A DNA stretch of 64,000 nucleotides. It comes from Mycobacterium lepraemurium (GTDB taxonomy: Bacteria > Actinomycetota > Actinomycetes > Mycobacteriales > Mycobacteriaceae). The notes beneath the pieces were generated by a model. It was not told the origin of the DNA. It saw only the letters and a program-made list of their open reading frames with translations, and did not search any database. The DNA is taken from assembly GCA_002291465.1 (NCBI GenBank), contig CP021238.1:2356001-2420000 (forward strand), read 5' to 3'. This document shows, piece after piece, positions 53,320 through 64,000 of the stretch. The position numbers were made by a program, and so were the translations under genes. How positions within the stretch are numbered: the first letter of the stretch is position 1; every line of letters starts with the position of its first letter.

Positions 53320-54100
53320 TGACCCGGTCTTCGGCGTCGGTGACGCCGTCGAGGTCGGCGGCCGCGGCGTGCAGAAACCATTGCAGCGCCTCGTCGTTGC
53401 GGCCGAGCGCCAGCAGCGTGTCGGCGTAGGCGTAGAAGAGCCGCGCCGCCGTGGAGCCGGTGCGGGTCGAATCCAGTTGCGGCGTGGACAAAATGGTCAG
53501 CGCCTGCTCCAGCTGGCCGAGGTCGGCGCGGGCCCCGGCGGCGACGATGCGCAACTCGTCGGCGTCGTCGCCGGACAGCTCGGCGGCCTCCGGCCCGCGG
53601 GCCAGCTCGATCGCGCGCTCCGGACGGCCGAGTCCGCGTTCGCAATCGGCGATCAGGGCCAGCAGCGCGGACTTGCTGCCCATCCGGCGGGCGGCGCGCA
53701 ACTCCGCCAGCGCCTGGGCCCAATCGCCGCAGTGGTAGGCCGCGATGCCGACCGCCTCGCGGATGGCGGCGATCCGCGACGACCGGGCCCGCGCGGCCCG
53801 GGCGTGGCGCAACGCCGCCTCGGGTTCCTCGTCCAGCAGCTCGCCCGCGGCCACCAGGTACCGCGCCACGGCGTCGGCGGTGGCGCGGTCGAGGGTGCTC
53901 AACTCGCGGCGGATGTCGGGGGCCAGCTGCTTGGCCTTCACCCCCGGCGGTATCGGCGGCCCGTCCGGCGCCGCGCGGTCGGGCGGGGCACCCTGGCGCG
54001 CCGGGGCCTGCGGCTGGGCGGGGCGGGCGCGACCCGGGCCGGACCACGACGCCGGCCGGGTCCGCCGTTCGCCGCGCTGCGGGTGCCTGTCGTCGACCAT
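53306..54100 (-). CDS. tetratricopeptide-like repeat protein, Rv1691-like
   Basis: 264 residues from ATG 54100. A basic Pro/Arg/Ala-rich disordered head of about 50 residues precedes helical repeats: VARYLVAAGELLDEEPEAALRHARAARAR, IREAVGIAAYHCGDWAQALAELRAARR, LLALIADCERGLGRPERAIELAR, and YADTLLALGRNDEALQWFLHAAAADLDG. Such repeats serve protein-protein contact. It lies between lprJ-like and the HAD phosphatase genes, as Rv1691. No catalytic motif, so the partner is unknown. Intact. Confidence 0.88.
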   Translation of the reverse strand: MVDDRHPQRGERRTRPASWSGPGRARPAQPQAPARQGAPPDRAAPDGPPIPPGVKAKQLAPDIRRELSTLDRATADAVARYLVAAGELLDEEPEAALRHARAARARSSRIAAIREAVGIAAYHCGDWAQALAELRAARRMGSKSALLALIADCERGLGRPERAIELARGPEAAELSGDDADELRIVAAGARADLGQLEQALTILSTPQLDSTRTGSTAARLFYAYADTLLALGRNDEALQWFLHAAAADLDGVTDAEDRVSELA

Positions 54101-54128
54101 GCTGCCGAGAATACGGGACGCCCCGCGC

Positions 54129-54497
54129 TCAGGATGCCAGCCGGTTACCGAGCAGCGGCGCGATCACCGCCGGGCAATAGGTCGCGATCGCCACGATGGT
54201 GAACCTGCCCGCGGTCTCGTACGACATTCCGGCGCGCTGCGCCATGTCGGCGGTGACCGCGTCGAACGAGCCGCCGGGCTCAAAAAGCCTCGGGCACACC
54301 GACTGTCCCATAGCCATGGTGCTGGTCGGTTGGGTGTAGGCGATCCCGGCGTTGGTCAGCGCCGACAGGAACGCGTTGCCCAGCATGGCGGCGCGGATCG
54401 GCACCGATAGCGTCCCGGCCAGCGCCGCCAGCCCGGCGAGCACCCCCACGATCAGTCCGGTCAACCGCAGCCGCCTCGCGAAAATCACCGTGACCAC
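54129..54497 (-). CDS. DUF732-type exported protein in the lprJ position
   Basis: 122 residues from GTG 54497 (GTG 54488 also possible). A signal-like helix (LTGLIVGVLAGLAALAGTLSV) is followed by a small domain with two Cys (QSVCPRLF, ATYCPAV), as in mycobacterial DUF732 proteins. The location matches Rv1690 (LprJ), but I see no lipobox Cys at the end of the signal helix, so lipidation is not supported here. In DUF732 proteins such Cys pairs form a disulfide. Function unknown. Intact. Confidence 0.75.
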   Translation of the reverse strand: MVTVIFARRLRLTGLIVGVLAGLAALAGTLSVPIRAAMLGNAFLSALTNAGIAYTQPTSTMAMGQSVCPRLFEPGGSFDAVTADMAQRAGMSYETAGRFTIVAIATYCPAVIAPLLGNRLAS

Positions 54498-54586
54498 AGT
54501 GCTCGGCCACGGTCACGTCGACGACACGGTGAGGTAAAGATTGTGCACACGTACGCGTTTTGCGCGGCCGTCGGGCCGGCGGCGGT

Positions 54587-55852
<1,266 letters not shown>

Positions 55853-55863
55853 CGCCGCCGACT

Positions 55864-56502
55864 TTAGTCGCTAGTCCCGGGGGCGGGCGCCCGCGGACTT
55901 CGCCGGTAGGCCGACACCTCCGGGCGCCCGGGCAGCCACAGCCGCCACGGCCGGTCAGCGGCCTGGCTGACCCCGACCCGCGGCCCGCACACCGCGGTCA
56001 GCGGCTCGTGCAGCCGCAGGGTCACCGGCGAATCCGGGTCGAAAAGGTCGATTCCGTTGTCCGCCATGGTGATTCCCATGGCGGCGCACAGGTTGCCCGG
56101 GCCGCGGGCCAGCGCCGCGGTGTGCACCAACTCGCCGCGGCGGCCGCGCGCGACGTCGGTGCCGTCCTCGAGGGCGGCGGCCCGCAGCAGCACGGCGGCG
56201 GCGGTCCCGTCGGGCCCGCAGGACACGTTGGCGCAGACGTGGATGCCGTGGCTGCGGTAGGTGTAGAGCCGCCCGGGCGGGCCGAACATGACGTAGTTGC
56301 GGTCCCGCAGCCCCTTGTAGGAGTGCGCCGCGGCGTCGGGCCGGGGCCCGTCGGGGACTCCCCCGTACGCCTCGACCTCGACGATGACCCCGCTTACGCC
56401 CCGTCCGGCCAGGGTGGCGCCCAGCAGCCGGCGGGCAGCCTCGACCGGGTCGACCAGCAGCTGCTCGGCAGCGTCGCGCAATCGTCGTCCCGCCTCGACC
56501 AC
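55864..56502 (-). CDS. mpg: 3-methyladenine (alkylbase) DNA glycosylase, AAG/MPG family
   Basis: 212 residues from GTG 56502. Conserved blocks: [26 protein letters not shown] with the catalytic Glu, [48 protein letters not shown] and [14 protein letters not shown]. It excises alkylated purines as first step of base-excision repair. Same position as Rv1688, just upstream of tyrS. Intact; the neighbouring ammonium transporter on the other side is not part of this arrangement in M. tuberculosis. Confidence 0.95.
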   Translation of the reverse strand: MVEAGRRLRDAAEQLLVDPVEAARRLLGATLAGRGVSGVIVEVEAYGGVPDGPRPDAAAHSYKGLRDRNYVMFGPPGRLYTYRSHGIHVCANVSCGPDGTAAAVLLRAAALEDGTDVARGRRGELVHTAALARGPGNLCAAMGITMADNGIDLFDPDSPVTLRLHEPLTAVCGPRVGVSQAADRPWRLWLPGRPEVSAYRRSPRAPAPGTSD

Positions 56503-56588
56503 GTCAGATCCCTTTCAGCAACCCAACGAACCTACCGGCAGCCCGAACATGGCAATATCCCGGTGTCCCGGGACCCCAAGGAGCCCAC

Positions 56589-57866
<1,278 letters not shown>

Positions 57867-57950
57867 CACCGCGACGGTCGTCGGCGCCCGCATAACCCCG
57901 TCAGCAGTAACACGTTTCGCGGATCCCCAACCAACGCCTGGACCAAGGCC

Positions 57951-58010
57951 TTGACAACCGCGTCGGGCGGGACGAATATTCATCATATGATGAGTTCATC
58001 CGGTGATGAA
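57951..58010 (+). promoter_or_regulatory. promoter with paired inverted-repeat operator for the ABC/TetR operon
   Basis: TTGACA at 57951-57956, an 18-nt spacer, then AATATT at 57975-57980 resemble a SigA promoter in otherwise GC-rich DNA. A perfect 14-bp palindrome TCATCATATGATGA (57980-57993) starts at the -10 end, and a second inverted repeat TTCATC-CGGT-GATGAA (57995-58010) follows 1 nt later. Both share the half-site TCATC/GATGA. Placement over the start site and the presence of a TetR gene as last member of the operon suggest autoregulation. Confidence 0.6.
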
Positions 58011-58748
58011 TTAATCGGCGGGGCCGAACCGGCGGTGCGCATCGAGCACCTGCGGGTGATCCGCGGCAAACGCCCGGCCCTGCACGACTTCTCCGTGCAG
58101 GTCGCCAAGGGCAGCATCACCGGGCTGCTCGGGCCGTCCGGCTGCGGCAAGACAACCCTGATCCGCTGCATTGTGGGCACCCAGATCCTCACCAAAGGCA
58201 GCGTCACGGTGCTCGGAAAACCCTCCGGCAGCGCCGAGCTGCGCCACCGGGTCGGCTACCTACCGCAGGACCCGACCATCTACAACGACCTGCAGGTGGT
58301 GGACAACGTCCGCTACTTCGCGGCGCTGTACGGGTTCGACGGCCAGGCCGCCGACGCCGCCATCGACCGGGTGGGGCTGACCGATCATCGAACCGCCTTG
58401 TGCGGCAACCTGTCCGGTGGTCAACGCACCCGGGTGTCGCTGGCCTGCGCGCTGGTGTGCCGGCCCGACCTGCTGGTGCTGGACGAACCCACCGTGGGTC
58501 TGGACCCGGTGCTGCGCGCGGACCTGTGGGATCAGTTCGCCGCGCTGGCCCGCGGCGGGACCACGCTGCTGGTGTCCAGCCACGTGATGGACGAGGCCGA
58601 CCACTGCGGCGACCTGCTGCTGATGCGGGAAGGGCGGCTGGTCGCCCACACCACCCCGAACCGACTGCGAGAGGACACCGGATGCACGTCACTGGAGGAC
58701 GCGTTTCTGTCCATCATCAAGCGCAGCACCATGCGCGAAGCCGGCTGA
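57987..58748 (+). CDS. ABC transporter ATP-binding protein, Rv1687c-like
   Basis: 253 residues from ATG 57987 (ATG 57990 is equally possible; both lie inside the palindromic operator, so transcription may be nearly leaderless). Walker A LLGPSGCGKTTLIRC, Q-loop VGYLPQDPTIYNDL, signature NLSGGQRTRVSLACALV, Walker B LLVLDEPTVGLDP and switch His in LLVSSHVMDEADH mark a drug/lipid-export (ABC-2) type ATPase. It overlaps the permease gene. The ATPase is intact but its permease is not, so the exporter is probably non-functional. Confidence 0.92.
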   Translation: MMSSSGDELIGGAEPAVRIEHLRVIRGKRPALHDFSVQVAKGSITGLLGPSGCGKTTLIRCIVGTQILTKGSVTVLGKPSGSAELRHRVGYLPQDPTIYNDLQVVDNVRYFAALYGFDGQAADAAIDRVGLTDHRTALCGNLSGGQRTRVSLACALVCRPDLLVLDEPTVGLDPVLRADLWDQFAALARGGTTLLVSSHVMDEADHCGDLLLMREGRLVAHTTPNRLREDTGCTSLEDAFLSIIKRSTMREAG

Positions 58749-59486
58749 CGCTGCGCGGATACACCGCGACCACAACGCGGATCCTGCGCCAGCTGGCCGG
58801 CGATCACCGCAGCGTGGCGATGATCCTGCTGGTGCCCGTGCTGGTGATCACCCTGATGTACTTCATGTTCGAGAACGCCCCGCACCGCCCCGACCCCGTT
58901 CAACAACGCCTGCCTGGTGCTGCTGGGCCTGTTCCCGCTGTTCGTGATGTTCATCATCACCGCGATCACCATGCAGCGGGAACGGGCGTCGGGAACGCTG
59001 GAGCGGATCCTGACCACCCCGCTGCGCCGGCTCGACCTGCTTATCGCCTACGGCACTGCCTTCTCCATAGCCGCTGCGGCGCAAGCGATCCTGGCGTGCA
59101 TCGTGTCGTTCTGGTTGCTGGGCTTCGACACCGCGGGCAGCCCGGTGTGGGTGTTCGTGATCGCGATCGTCAACGCGGTGCTGGGTGTGGGGGGCTGTTG
59201 TGTAGCGCCTTCGCCCGCACCGAGTTTCAGGCCGTGCAGTTCATTCCGCTGGTGATGGTGCCTCAGCTGCTGCTGGCCGGCATCATCGTGGCGCGGGCGC
59301 TGATGCCACACTGGCTGCAATGGATCAGCAATGTGTTGCCGGCCAGCTACGCGCTGGAGGCGCTGCAACAGGTGGGGTCACCCGGAGTTGACCTTCATCG
59401 CGGTACGGGACATCGTCGTGGTGCTGGGCTTCGCCCTGGCGGCGCTGTGCCTGGCCGCGGCGACACTGCGGCGACGGACGCCCTAG
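58683..59486 (+). pseudogene. ABC-2 type permease (Rv1686c-like), three frameshifts
   Basis: Start is placed tentatively at ATG 58683, overlapping the ATPase gene. First segment: RLTLRGYTATTTRILRQLAGDHRSVAMILLVPVLVITLMYFMFEN; near 58888 the frame shifts to FNNACLVLLGLFPLFVMFIITAITMQRERASGTLERILTTPLRRLDLLIAYG; near 59195, around a GGGGGG run, it shifts to LLCSAFARTEFQAVQFIPLVMVPQLLLAGIIV; near 59385 it shifts once more to ELTFIAVRDIVVVLGFALAALCLAAATLRRR with TAG 59484-59486. The parts join into a normal six-helix permease with the ABC-2 RERASGTLERILTTP loop. Confidence 0.85.
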
Positions 59487-59504
59487 CGTGACGGACGGCC
59501 CCGT

Positions 59505-60128
59505 GTGACGACCACCGGCACGCCGCGACGCCGCCGCGGCCGGCCGGCCGGGTCCTCCGGCAACCGGGAGCGGATCCTGGCCAGTTCCCGAGAGTTGTTC
59601 GCCCGCAACGGTATTCGCAACACCTCGATCCGTGCGGTGGCCGCGGCGGCCGGAGTGGACTCGGCGCTGGTGCACCACTACTTCGGCACCAAGGAGAAGC
59701 TGTTCGCCGCGGCCGTGCAGATTCCCATCGACCCGATGCAGGTGATCGGCCCGCTGCGGGAGGTACCGGTCGACGACCTCGGCTACGCCCTGCCGTCGAT
59801 GTTGTTGCCGCTGTGGGATTCCGAGGTCGGCGCCGCGTTCATCGCCACGCTGCGCTCGATCCTGGCCGGCGAGGAGATCAGCCTGTTCCGCACCTTCATC
59901 CAGGACGTGATCGGCGTCGAAGTCGGCCCCCGCGTGGACAATCCAGCGGGCAGCGGGGTGATCCGCATCCAGTTCGTGGCCTCGCAGCTGGTGGGTGTGG
60001 TGATGGCGCGCTACATCCTGGAACTGGAGCCGTTCGCGTCGCTGCCGCCCGAGCAGATCGCGGCGACCATCGCACCGAACCTGCAGCGCTACCTCACCGG
60101 GGATCTGCCGGACGGCCTTGCGCCATGA
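59505..60128 (+). CDS. TetR-family transcriptional regulator, Rv1685c-like
   Basis: 207 residues from GTG 59505. Helix-turn-helix domain: RERILASSRELFARNGIRNTSIRAVAAAAGVDSALVHHYFGTKEKLFAAAV; the ligand domain follows (GAAFIATLRSILAGEEISLFRTFIQDVIG, FVASQLVGVVMARYILELEPFASLPPEQI). A basic head RRRRGRPAG precedes it. Third gene of the ABC operon and probable repressor at the palindromes 57980-58010. The 3' end overlaps the convergent Trm112-like gene by 35 bp. Intact, unlike the permease it presumably controls. Confidence 0.92.
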   Translation: MTTTGTPRRRRGRPAGSSGNRERILASSRELFARNGIRNTSIRAVAAAAGVDSALVHHYFGTKEKLFAAAVQIPIDPMQVIGPLREVPVDDLGYALPSMLLPLWDSEVGAAFIATLRSILAGEEISLFRTFIQDVIGVEVGPRVDNPAGSGVIRIQFVASQLVGVVMARYILELEPFASLPPEQIAATIAPNLQRYLTGDLPDGLAP

Positions 60129-60309
60129 GCCGGGCGTGCTCCTCGTCGTCGACGTCGCGGGCCTCGCCGATGAGCAGAACCGGGATGCCGTCCTCGATGC
60201 GGTAGGCACGCCGCAGCCGCGGGTTGTACAGCAGCTCCTGGCCCACCAGCACGAGCGGCCCCCGATCGGCCGGGCACACCAGGATGTTCAGCAGCGCCTC
60301 GTCGATCAT
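60094..60309 (-). CDS. Trm112/UPF0434-like small protein, Rv1684-like
   Basis: 71 residues; ATG 60309 overlaps the stop of the large synthetase gene by 4 bp (ATGA). MIDEALLNILVCPADRGPLVLVG then YNPRLRRAYRIEDGIPVLLIGEARDVDDEE is the Trm112/YcaR pattern. Only one Cys (LVCPADRGPL) is visible, so the usual four-Cys zinc site is incomplete, as is common in bacterial forms. In eukaryotes Trm112 activates methyltransferases; the bacterial role is not settled. Its 3' end overlaps the tetR 3' end. Confidence 0.85.
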   Translation of the reverse strand: MIDEALLNILVCPADRGPLVLVGQELLYNPRLRRAYRIEDGIPVLLIGEARDVDDEEHARLMAQGRPADPR

Positions 60310-63302
60310 GACCGGCCGCCGCTCAGCTCGGCGCGCGCGGCGGGCGTCAGCCGGCGGTACTGCCCGGATTCGGCGTCGAAATACCAGACCTGGCGTCCCG
60401 CCTTCGGGGTCCCGGCGGCCCGCAGCGCGCTGACGGTGGGGCGGTACGTCGCGCTGAAGTTCATTTCCGGCACCACGCACACGATGTCGGGGCCCAGACC
60501 GATCGGGATCTTGGCGCAGGCCTCGGTCAGGTCGGCCGCGGTGATGGAGGAACCCGGCAGCAGCGTCACCGCCGACACCGCCACCTCGTGCCCGCCCACC
60601 GGCACGTTGTAGGTCACCGCCAGGTCGACGCCGTTGATGCACCCGAGCGCGTCGGTGACCGGCTCGGGGTAGACCGGGCCGCGCGGGGTGTGCACCACCA
60701 AGCCGCGCCGGCCGGCCAGCCAGTAGTCGCCGTCGTCGTCGCGGTAGAACAGGTACTCGGTCGATATCCAGGTGTCGCCGGCGGCGAACACGCCGCGTTT
60801 GACCGAGGCGCTGGGGTCGATCGGGCCGTTGGAGGCGGCCAGCAGCACCCCCACCTGGTGGGGTTCGGCGATCTGCACGAAGCCCCGGTCGTTCTCCAGG
60901 ATCAGGTCGTGTTCGGTGTCGTAGGCGCCCAGCTCGATGCGCCCGGCGCCGGGCAGCGGCCGGCCCTTGCTGCCCACCTTGGCACCGGACACGTTGGCCA
61001 GCACCGCCTGCCCGTCGGTGGTGGCGAAGAATTCGACGACGTGGGCCGGCGCGAACGCCTCGACCACCCGCCCCCACAGCCCGGTCGGCATCCCGGAGCC
61101 GATGAACAACCGCACCGGGTGGTTGCCGTGCAACACGAACGCGGGATCGTCGACAATCTCGCGGAGCATGGCCCAGGTGTAGGACACCACGGTGACGCCG
61201 TACTGGCGCACCTCCTGCACGAAGCGGTCCCGGTCCAGGCCGCGCGACAGCGCGATGCGGGTGCCGCCGACCACCGCGCCGCCCAGGCTGACCAGCAGCG
61301 CCGACTCATGGTGCAGCGGCGTCAGGCAGTACACCGTGTCGCGGCGGTCCAGCGCGGCCGTCGACGCGGTGCCGAACGCCGAAACCGCCCAGCGGTAGTT
61401 GGTGATCTGCTTGGCCACCAGCTCGCCGCCGGCGGCGCTAAACGCGATGAACGCCAGATCCCGGGCCAGCCCCGGGTTGGGCCGGTACCAGCCGGGCAGC
61501 TCGACCACGTCCGGATCGATCTTCTCCATGTCGATGACGTACGGCCGCTCGGCGGAATCCTCGGGCAGGTGCAGGTCCCGCGCCTCGCCGCCGCCGAGCA
61601 CCAGCACCTGCCGCAGCAGCTGCCGGTCCGAGGCTAGCACCGACTCGAGGTTGGTGGGGTCGGTCAGGATCTCGGTGGCACCGCCGAGCCGGACCGAGGC
61701 GGCCAGGTCGGCGTCGGGCCGCATCACCGCCGCGATGGCGCCAAGCCGGGACAGCGCGGCGATGGCCACCAGCGCGCTGGGCCGCGTCTCCATCAGCACA
61801 CCGACCCGGTCGCCCTGGCGCACCCCCACCTCGATCAGGCCACGCACGACGTTGTTGATGCGCCGGTTGACGGCCTCGTAGGTGTGCACCCGCCCGTCGA
61901 ACAGCAGGAATTCGCCCTGCGGGGCGTCGTGGGCCTGCTCCTCGATGATGCGGCCCAGCGAGATCCGGGTGTGGTCGTTGATCTGGCCCAACCGGACCAG
62001 CCGGGGCAGGGTGCGGGCGGTCTCGACGGCCAGGGTGCGCACCGACTTGTTGGCGGTGACGACCGCGTTGGCCGCGCCGCACACCAGCCCGATCGCCGCC
62101 TCGGAGGCCTCCCCCAGCTCGTGCGCGATCCGGGAGCTCAGGGCCACCCCGCTGTCGGTGTGCTCGGCCGGCTGGTCCGCCATCGGGTCGATGCCGGTGG
62201 GTTTGTCACCGCCGGTGGACAGCCATTTCACCCATGCGGCCACGGTCGGCCAGCTGTGCTGGGCGGCCTTGGAGCCGACCACCAGGCCGAAGTGGCCGGT
62301 GAGGATGGTGCATTCGTAGACCTCGGCGTCCGGAGCCGCGCACCGGATGCCGCGCACCGAGGCGGGCTGCCCGATGTCGTCGACCTCGCCGACGAAGGCC
62401 AGCACCGGACAGGTGATGTCGGTGAGGGTGACCATCTGTCCGTTGACGGCGAACCCGCCGGTCATCATCCGGTTGTGGGCGATGAACTGCTTGAGCAGCT
62501 CGGAGATCGCGGGGCCGGACCAGGCGATCCATCCCTCGCGCTCGAGGAAACGGCGCTGCTGCTCGCGCGGCAGCAGCGCCTCCCGGTCGTGCAGCTGGCG
62601 CAGGAAGTCCACCCGTGCCTTGGCGGTTTTGAGCGGATCGAGCATCTGGAAGCCGGTGCGCGCCATCCAGCTGGGGATGGCCAGCCGGCTGAACACGTGG
62701 TCGGCCATGAAGTTGGCCGCGGGCGCGGCGAAGTTGGCCGGGATGCCCATCGGCAGGGCGGCCAGGGTGTCCACCGGCGAACCGAACGTGACGATGCTGG
62801 CCAGGCTCTTCGACCGCCGGTAGGCGGCCACCTGGTAGCACCACATGCCGCCCTGCGAGTAGCCGACCAGGTGGATGTCGGCGCCGGTGACGTCCTTGAC
62901 GGTGTCGATGGCCTGGCTGAGCGCGACGATGTGGTCGGTGAGGGTGCGGCGCATCCCGCCCTCCACCTTGTCCGGTTCGCCGAAGTCGATCACCCAGGGA
63001 TCGAGCCCGTGCGCGTGCAGGACCCCCACCGCCCCTTCGTCGCGGGTGACGTCCCACATGTCGGCCGACATCATCATCGGGTGCACCATCAGCACCGGCG
63101 GGCCGACCGGCGGCTGGCCGGGCCGGCTGTCCGGCGGGAAGTAGCGCCGAAGCTTGTACATCGGCACGCTCTCGACGATCTGGGACGGCGACGGGACCGT
63201 GCCGGTTTCCAATCCCCCCAGCCGCAAGACTTCCAGCCCGTTCTGCGCCGTGGCGATCAGCCGCCCGACCGGTCGCGTGACCATCGACAAATTGAGATCC
63301 AC
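60306..63302 (-). CDS. fusion of PhaC-like alpha/beta hydrolase and acyl-CoA-synthetase-like domain, Rv1683-like
   Basis: 998 residues from GTG 63302 after AGGGAG; starts to 63344 add non-family sequence. Residues 1 to about 370 form a PHA-synthase/lipase-like hydrolase: VLMVHPMMMSADMWDV, nucleophile motif HLVGYSQGGMW (Ser149), acid near GEVDD and His in LTGHFGLVVG. From about 450 an ANL (FadD-like) domain follows: ARLGAIAAVMRPDADLA-type core, HHESALLVSLGGAVVGG and GDTWISTEYLFYRDDDGDYWLAGR. The phosphate-binding loop, normally TSGTTGxPK, reads FSAAGGELVAKQ (about residues 621-632), so adenylation may be weak or lost. Rv1683 is annotated as a bifunctional lipase/acyl-CoA synthase linked to lipid storage. 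Intact. Confidence 0.92.
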   Translation of the reverse strand: MDLNLSMVTRPVGRLIATAQNGLEVLRLGGLETGTVPSPSQIVESVPMYKLRRYFPPDSRPGQPPVGPPVLMVHPMMMSADMWDVTRDEGAVGVLHAHGLDPWVIDFGEPDKVEGGMRRTLTDHIVALSQAIDTVKDVTGADIHLVGYSQGGMWCYQVAAYRRSKSLASIVTFGSPVDTLAALPMGIPANFAAPAANFMADHVFSRLAIPSWMARTGFQMLDPLKTAKARVDFLRQLHDREALLPREQQRRFLEREGWIAWSGPAISELLKQFIAHNRMMTGGFAVNGQMVTLTDITCPVLAFVGEVDDIGQPASVRGIRCAAPDAEVYECTILTGHFGLVVGSKAAQHSWPTVAAWVKWLSTGGDKPTGIDPMADQPAEHTDSGVALSSRIAHELGEASEAAIGLVCGAANAVVTANKSVRTLAVETARTLPRLVRLGQINDHTRISLGRIIEEQAHDAPQGEFLLFDGRVHTYEAVNRRINNVVRGLIEVGVRQGDRVGVLMETRPSALVAIAALSRLGAIAAVMRPDADLAASVRLGGATEILTDPTNLESVLASDRQLLRQVLVLGGGEARDLHLPEDSAERPYVIDMEKIDPDVVELPGWYRPNPGLARDLAFIAFSAAGGELVAKQITNYRWAVSAFGTASTAALDRRDTVYCLTPLHHESALLVSLGGAVVGGTRIALSRGLDRDRFVQEVRQYGVTVVSYTWAMLREIVDDPAFVLHGNHPVRLFIGSGMPTGLWGRVVEAFAPAHVVEFFATTDGQAVLANVSGAKVGSKGRPLPGAGRIELGAYDTEHDLILENDRGFVQIAEPHQVGVLLAASNGPIDPSASVKRGVFAAGDTWISTEYLFYRDDDGDYWLAGRRGLVVHTPRGPVYPEPVTDALGCINGVDLAVTYNVPVGGHEVAVSAVTLLPGSSITAADLTEACAKIPIGLGPDIVCVVPEMNFSATYRPTVSALRAAGTPKAGRQVWYFDAESGQYRRLTPAARAELSGGRS

Positions 63303-63333
63303 CGCCGCTCCCTGAGTCTTGACAGCTTGCACA

Positions 63334-63885
63334 TCATGGCACATCGAGCCAGCTAGAAGGGCGGTGGTCGGCCCGCATCGGCGGCCCGGCCGAACCGCCT
63401 TCCGGCCACGCGGCCGGCGACCGTCCGGTGCTGCGCGGAAAGCTCATCGTGGTGCCGGCGCGGTGGTTCGCCGTCCGGCAACCGGCACTCAGCCGTGGAA
63501 GCCGGGATCCTGGCCCCCCAGGGTTGGGGCACCACATCAGGCCGCACTGGACGTTGCCCGGATTGTCGCCCGGCGGGTTGTCGCCGTCCCACGCGTTCGA
63601 GCTCTGCAGCGTCTGCTGACCGTTGAGCGCAATGCGCGGGACGTTGCCCCAGCCGTCGGGGACGACGTACCAGGTGTGGCACACGTTCATGCCCCAGACG
63701 TAGTTCAGGTGACCGCGCGAGGAGTTCGGGCCGCTCGGCCACTCCATGGACTGCCCCGGGCACCAGGTGGACGGGCCCTCGGTGGCGTGGGCGGCCCCGG
63801 CGCCCAGTCCCAGCCCAGCGGCGACGACGCCACCGGACAGCAGCGCCCCGGCGATCATCGCGTTGACGATCCGAAATCCTGACAT
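63334..63885 (-). CDS. small secreted Cys-containing protein, probable C-terminal frameshift
   Basis: ATG 63885. A Sec signal peptide (IVNAMIAGALLSGGVVAAGLGLGAGAAHA, cleavage after AHA) precedes a Trp/Cys-rich mature part: TWCPGQSMEWPSG, YVWGMNVCHTWYVV, CGLMWCPNPG. The current frame runs on to 63334 through a low-quality Arg/Pro/Ser-rich tail. One base less in the CCCC run near 63525 would give MWCPTLGGQDPGFHG and stop at 63489-63491, a more natural end of about 131 residues. So the gene is either frameshifted at its last 11 codons or affected by a basecall error. Function unknown; resembles short secreted mycobacterial antigens with paired Cys. Confidence 0.7.
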   Translation of the reverse strand: MSGFRIVNAMIAGALLSGGVVAAGLGLGAGAAHATEGPSTWCPGQSMEWPSGPNSSRGHLNYVWGMNVCHTWYVVPDGWGNVPRIALNGQQTLQSSNAWDGDNPPGDNPGNVQCGLMWCPNPGGPGSRLPRLSAGCRTANHRAGTTMSFPRSTGRSPAAWPEGGSAGPPMRADHRPSSWLDVP

Positions 63886-64000
63886 GGCCCCACGCCCTTT
63901 CCCGGACGGGATTACCGGTGCCGACCAGTATTCGCCGGCACCGCATCCCCCGCATGGCTAATCGGCTAACTCGAATGAGTACAGACGGGCTGGGCCGCTA

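Overview
The window reads as chromosome of a slow-growing Mycobacterium. Codon use is very GC-rich throughout, GTG starts are common, and the right half follows the order of M. tuberculosis Rv1713 down to Rv1683 in reverse: der, cmk, rluB, scpB, scpA, parA, a methyltransferase, xerD, a nudix hydrolase, pyrG, mctB, steA, recN, nadK, tlyA, Rv1693-like to Rv1690-like, tyrS, mpg, Rv1687c-like to Rv1683-like. The MbtH, NRPS and GAP-type genes fit the M. avium side of the genus. Many accessory genes are broken while the housekeeping genes are whole, which resembles a genome in reduction (for example M. lepraemurium, a close relative of M. avium). That species guess is inference.

Layout. (1) 1-9674: a decayed acyl-CoA dehydrogenase pair, an intact FHA/ABC transporter like Rv1747, broken hydrolase, SDR, SnoaL-like and wax-ester synthase genes, and an intact CsbD-like protein. 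(2) 9733-21034: a cluster that looks like steroid or aromatic ring cleavage (HsaD-, HsaA-, HsaC- and HsaB-like proteins, a KstD-like flavoprotein, a Baeyer-Villiger monooxygenase, SDRs, a multicopper oxidase). About half is inactivated by frameshifts, an 11-bp duplication and deletions. (3) 21200-28595: a conserved hypothetical gene, a broken pknE-type kinase with DsbA domain, an MFS transporter, and an asnO/ngg pair for the osmolyte N-acetylglutaminylglutamine amide; asnO is frameshifted and ngg is intact. (4) 28808-33409: an NRPS terminal module with a large internal deletion, an intact MbtH-like gene, and a broken GAP-type membrane protein. (5) 33527-36358: decayed membrane proteins, then a small integrative-element remnant (unknown protein plus tyrosine integrase) abutting tRNA-Pro(GGG). 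(6) 36563-56502: tightly packed, mostly overlapping core genes, intact except for a frameshift at the scpA N terminus. (7) 56589-64000: a broken ammonium transporter, an ABC/TetR operon with a clear promoter-operator but a broken permease, a Trm112-like protein, a large acyl-CoA-synthetase/hydrolase fusion, and a secreted protein.

The main result is the contrast between regions. Roughly twenty accessory genes carry nonsense transitions, indels, short tandem duplications or deletion junctions, while about twenty core genes between 36.5 and 56.5 kb show essentially none. Some single-base indels in C or G runs could be sequencing errors; the nonsense codons, duplications and deletion junctions cannot be explained that way as easily. 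No rRNA, CRISPR array or insertion sequence was seen.
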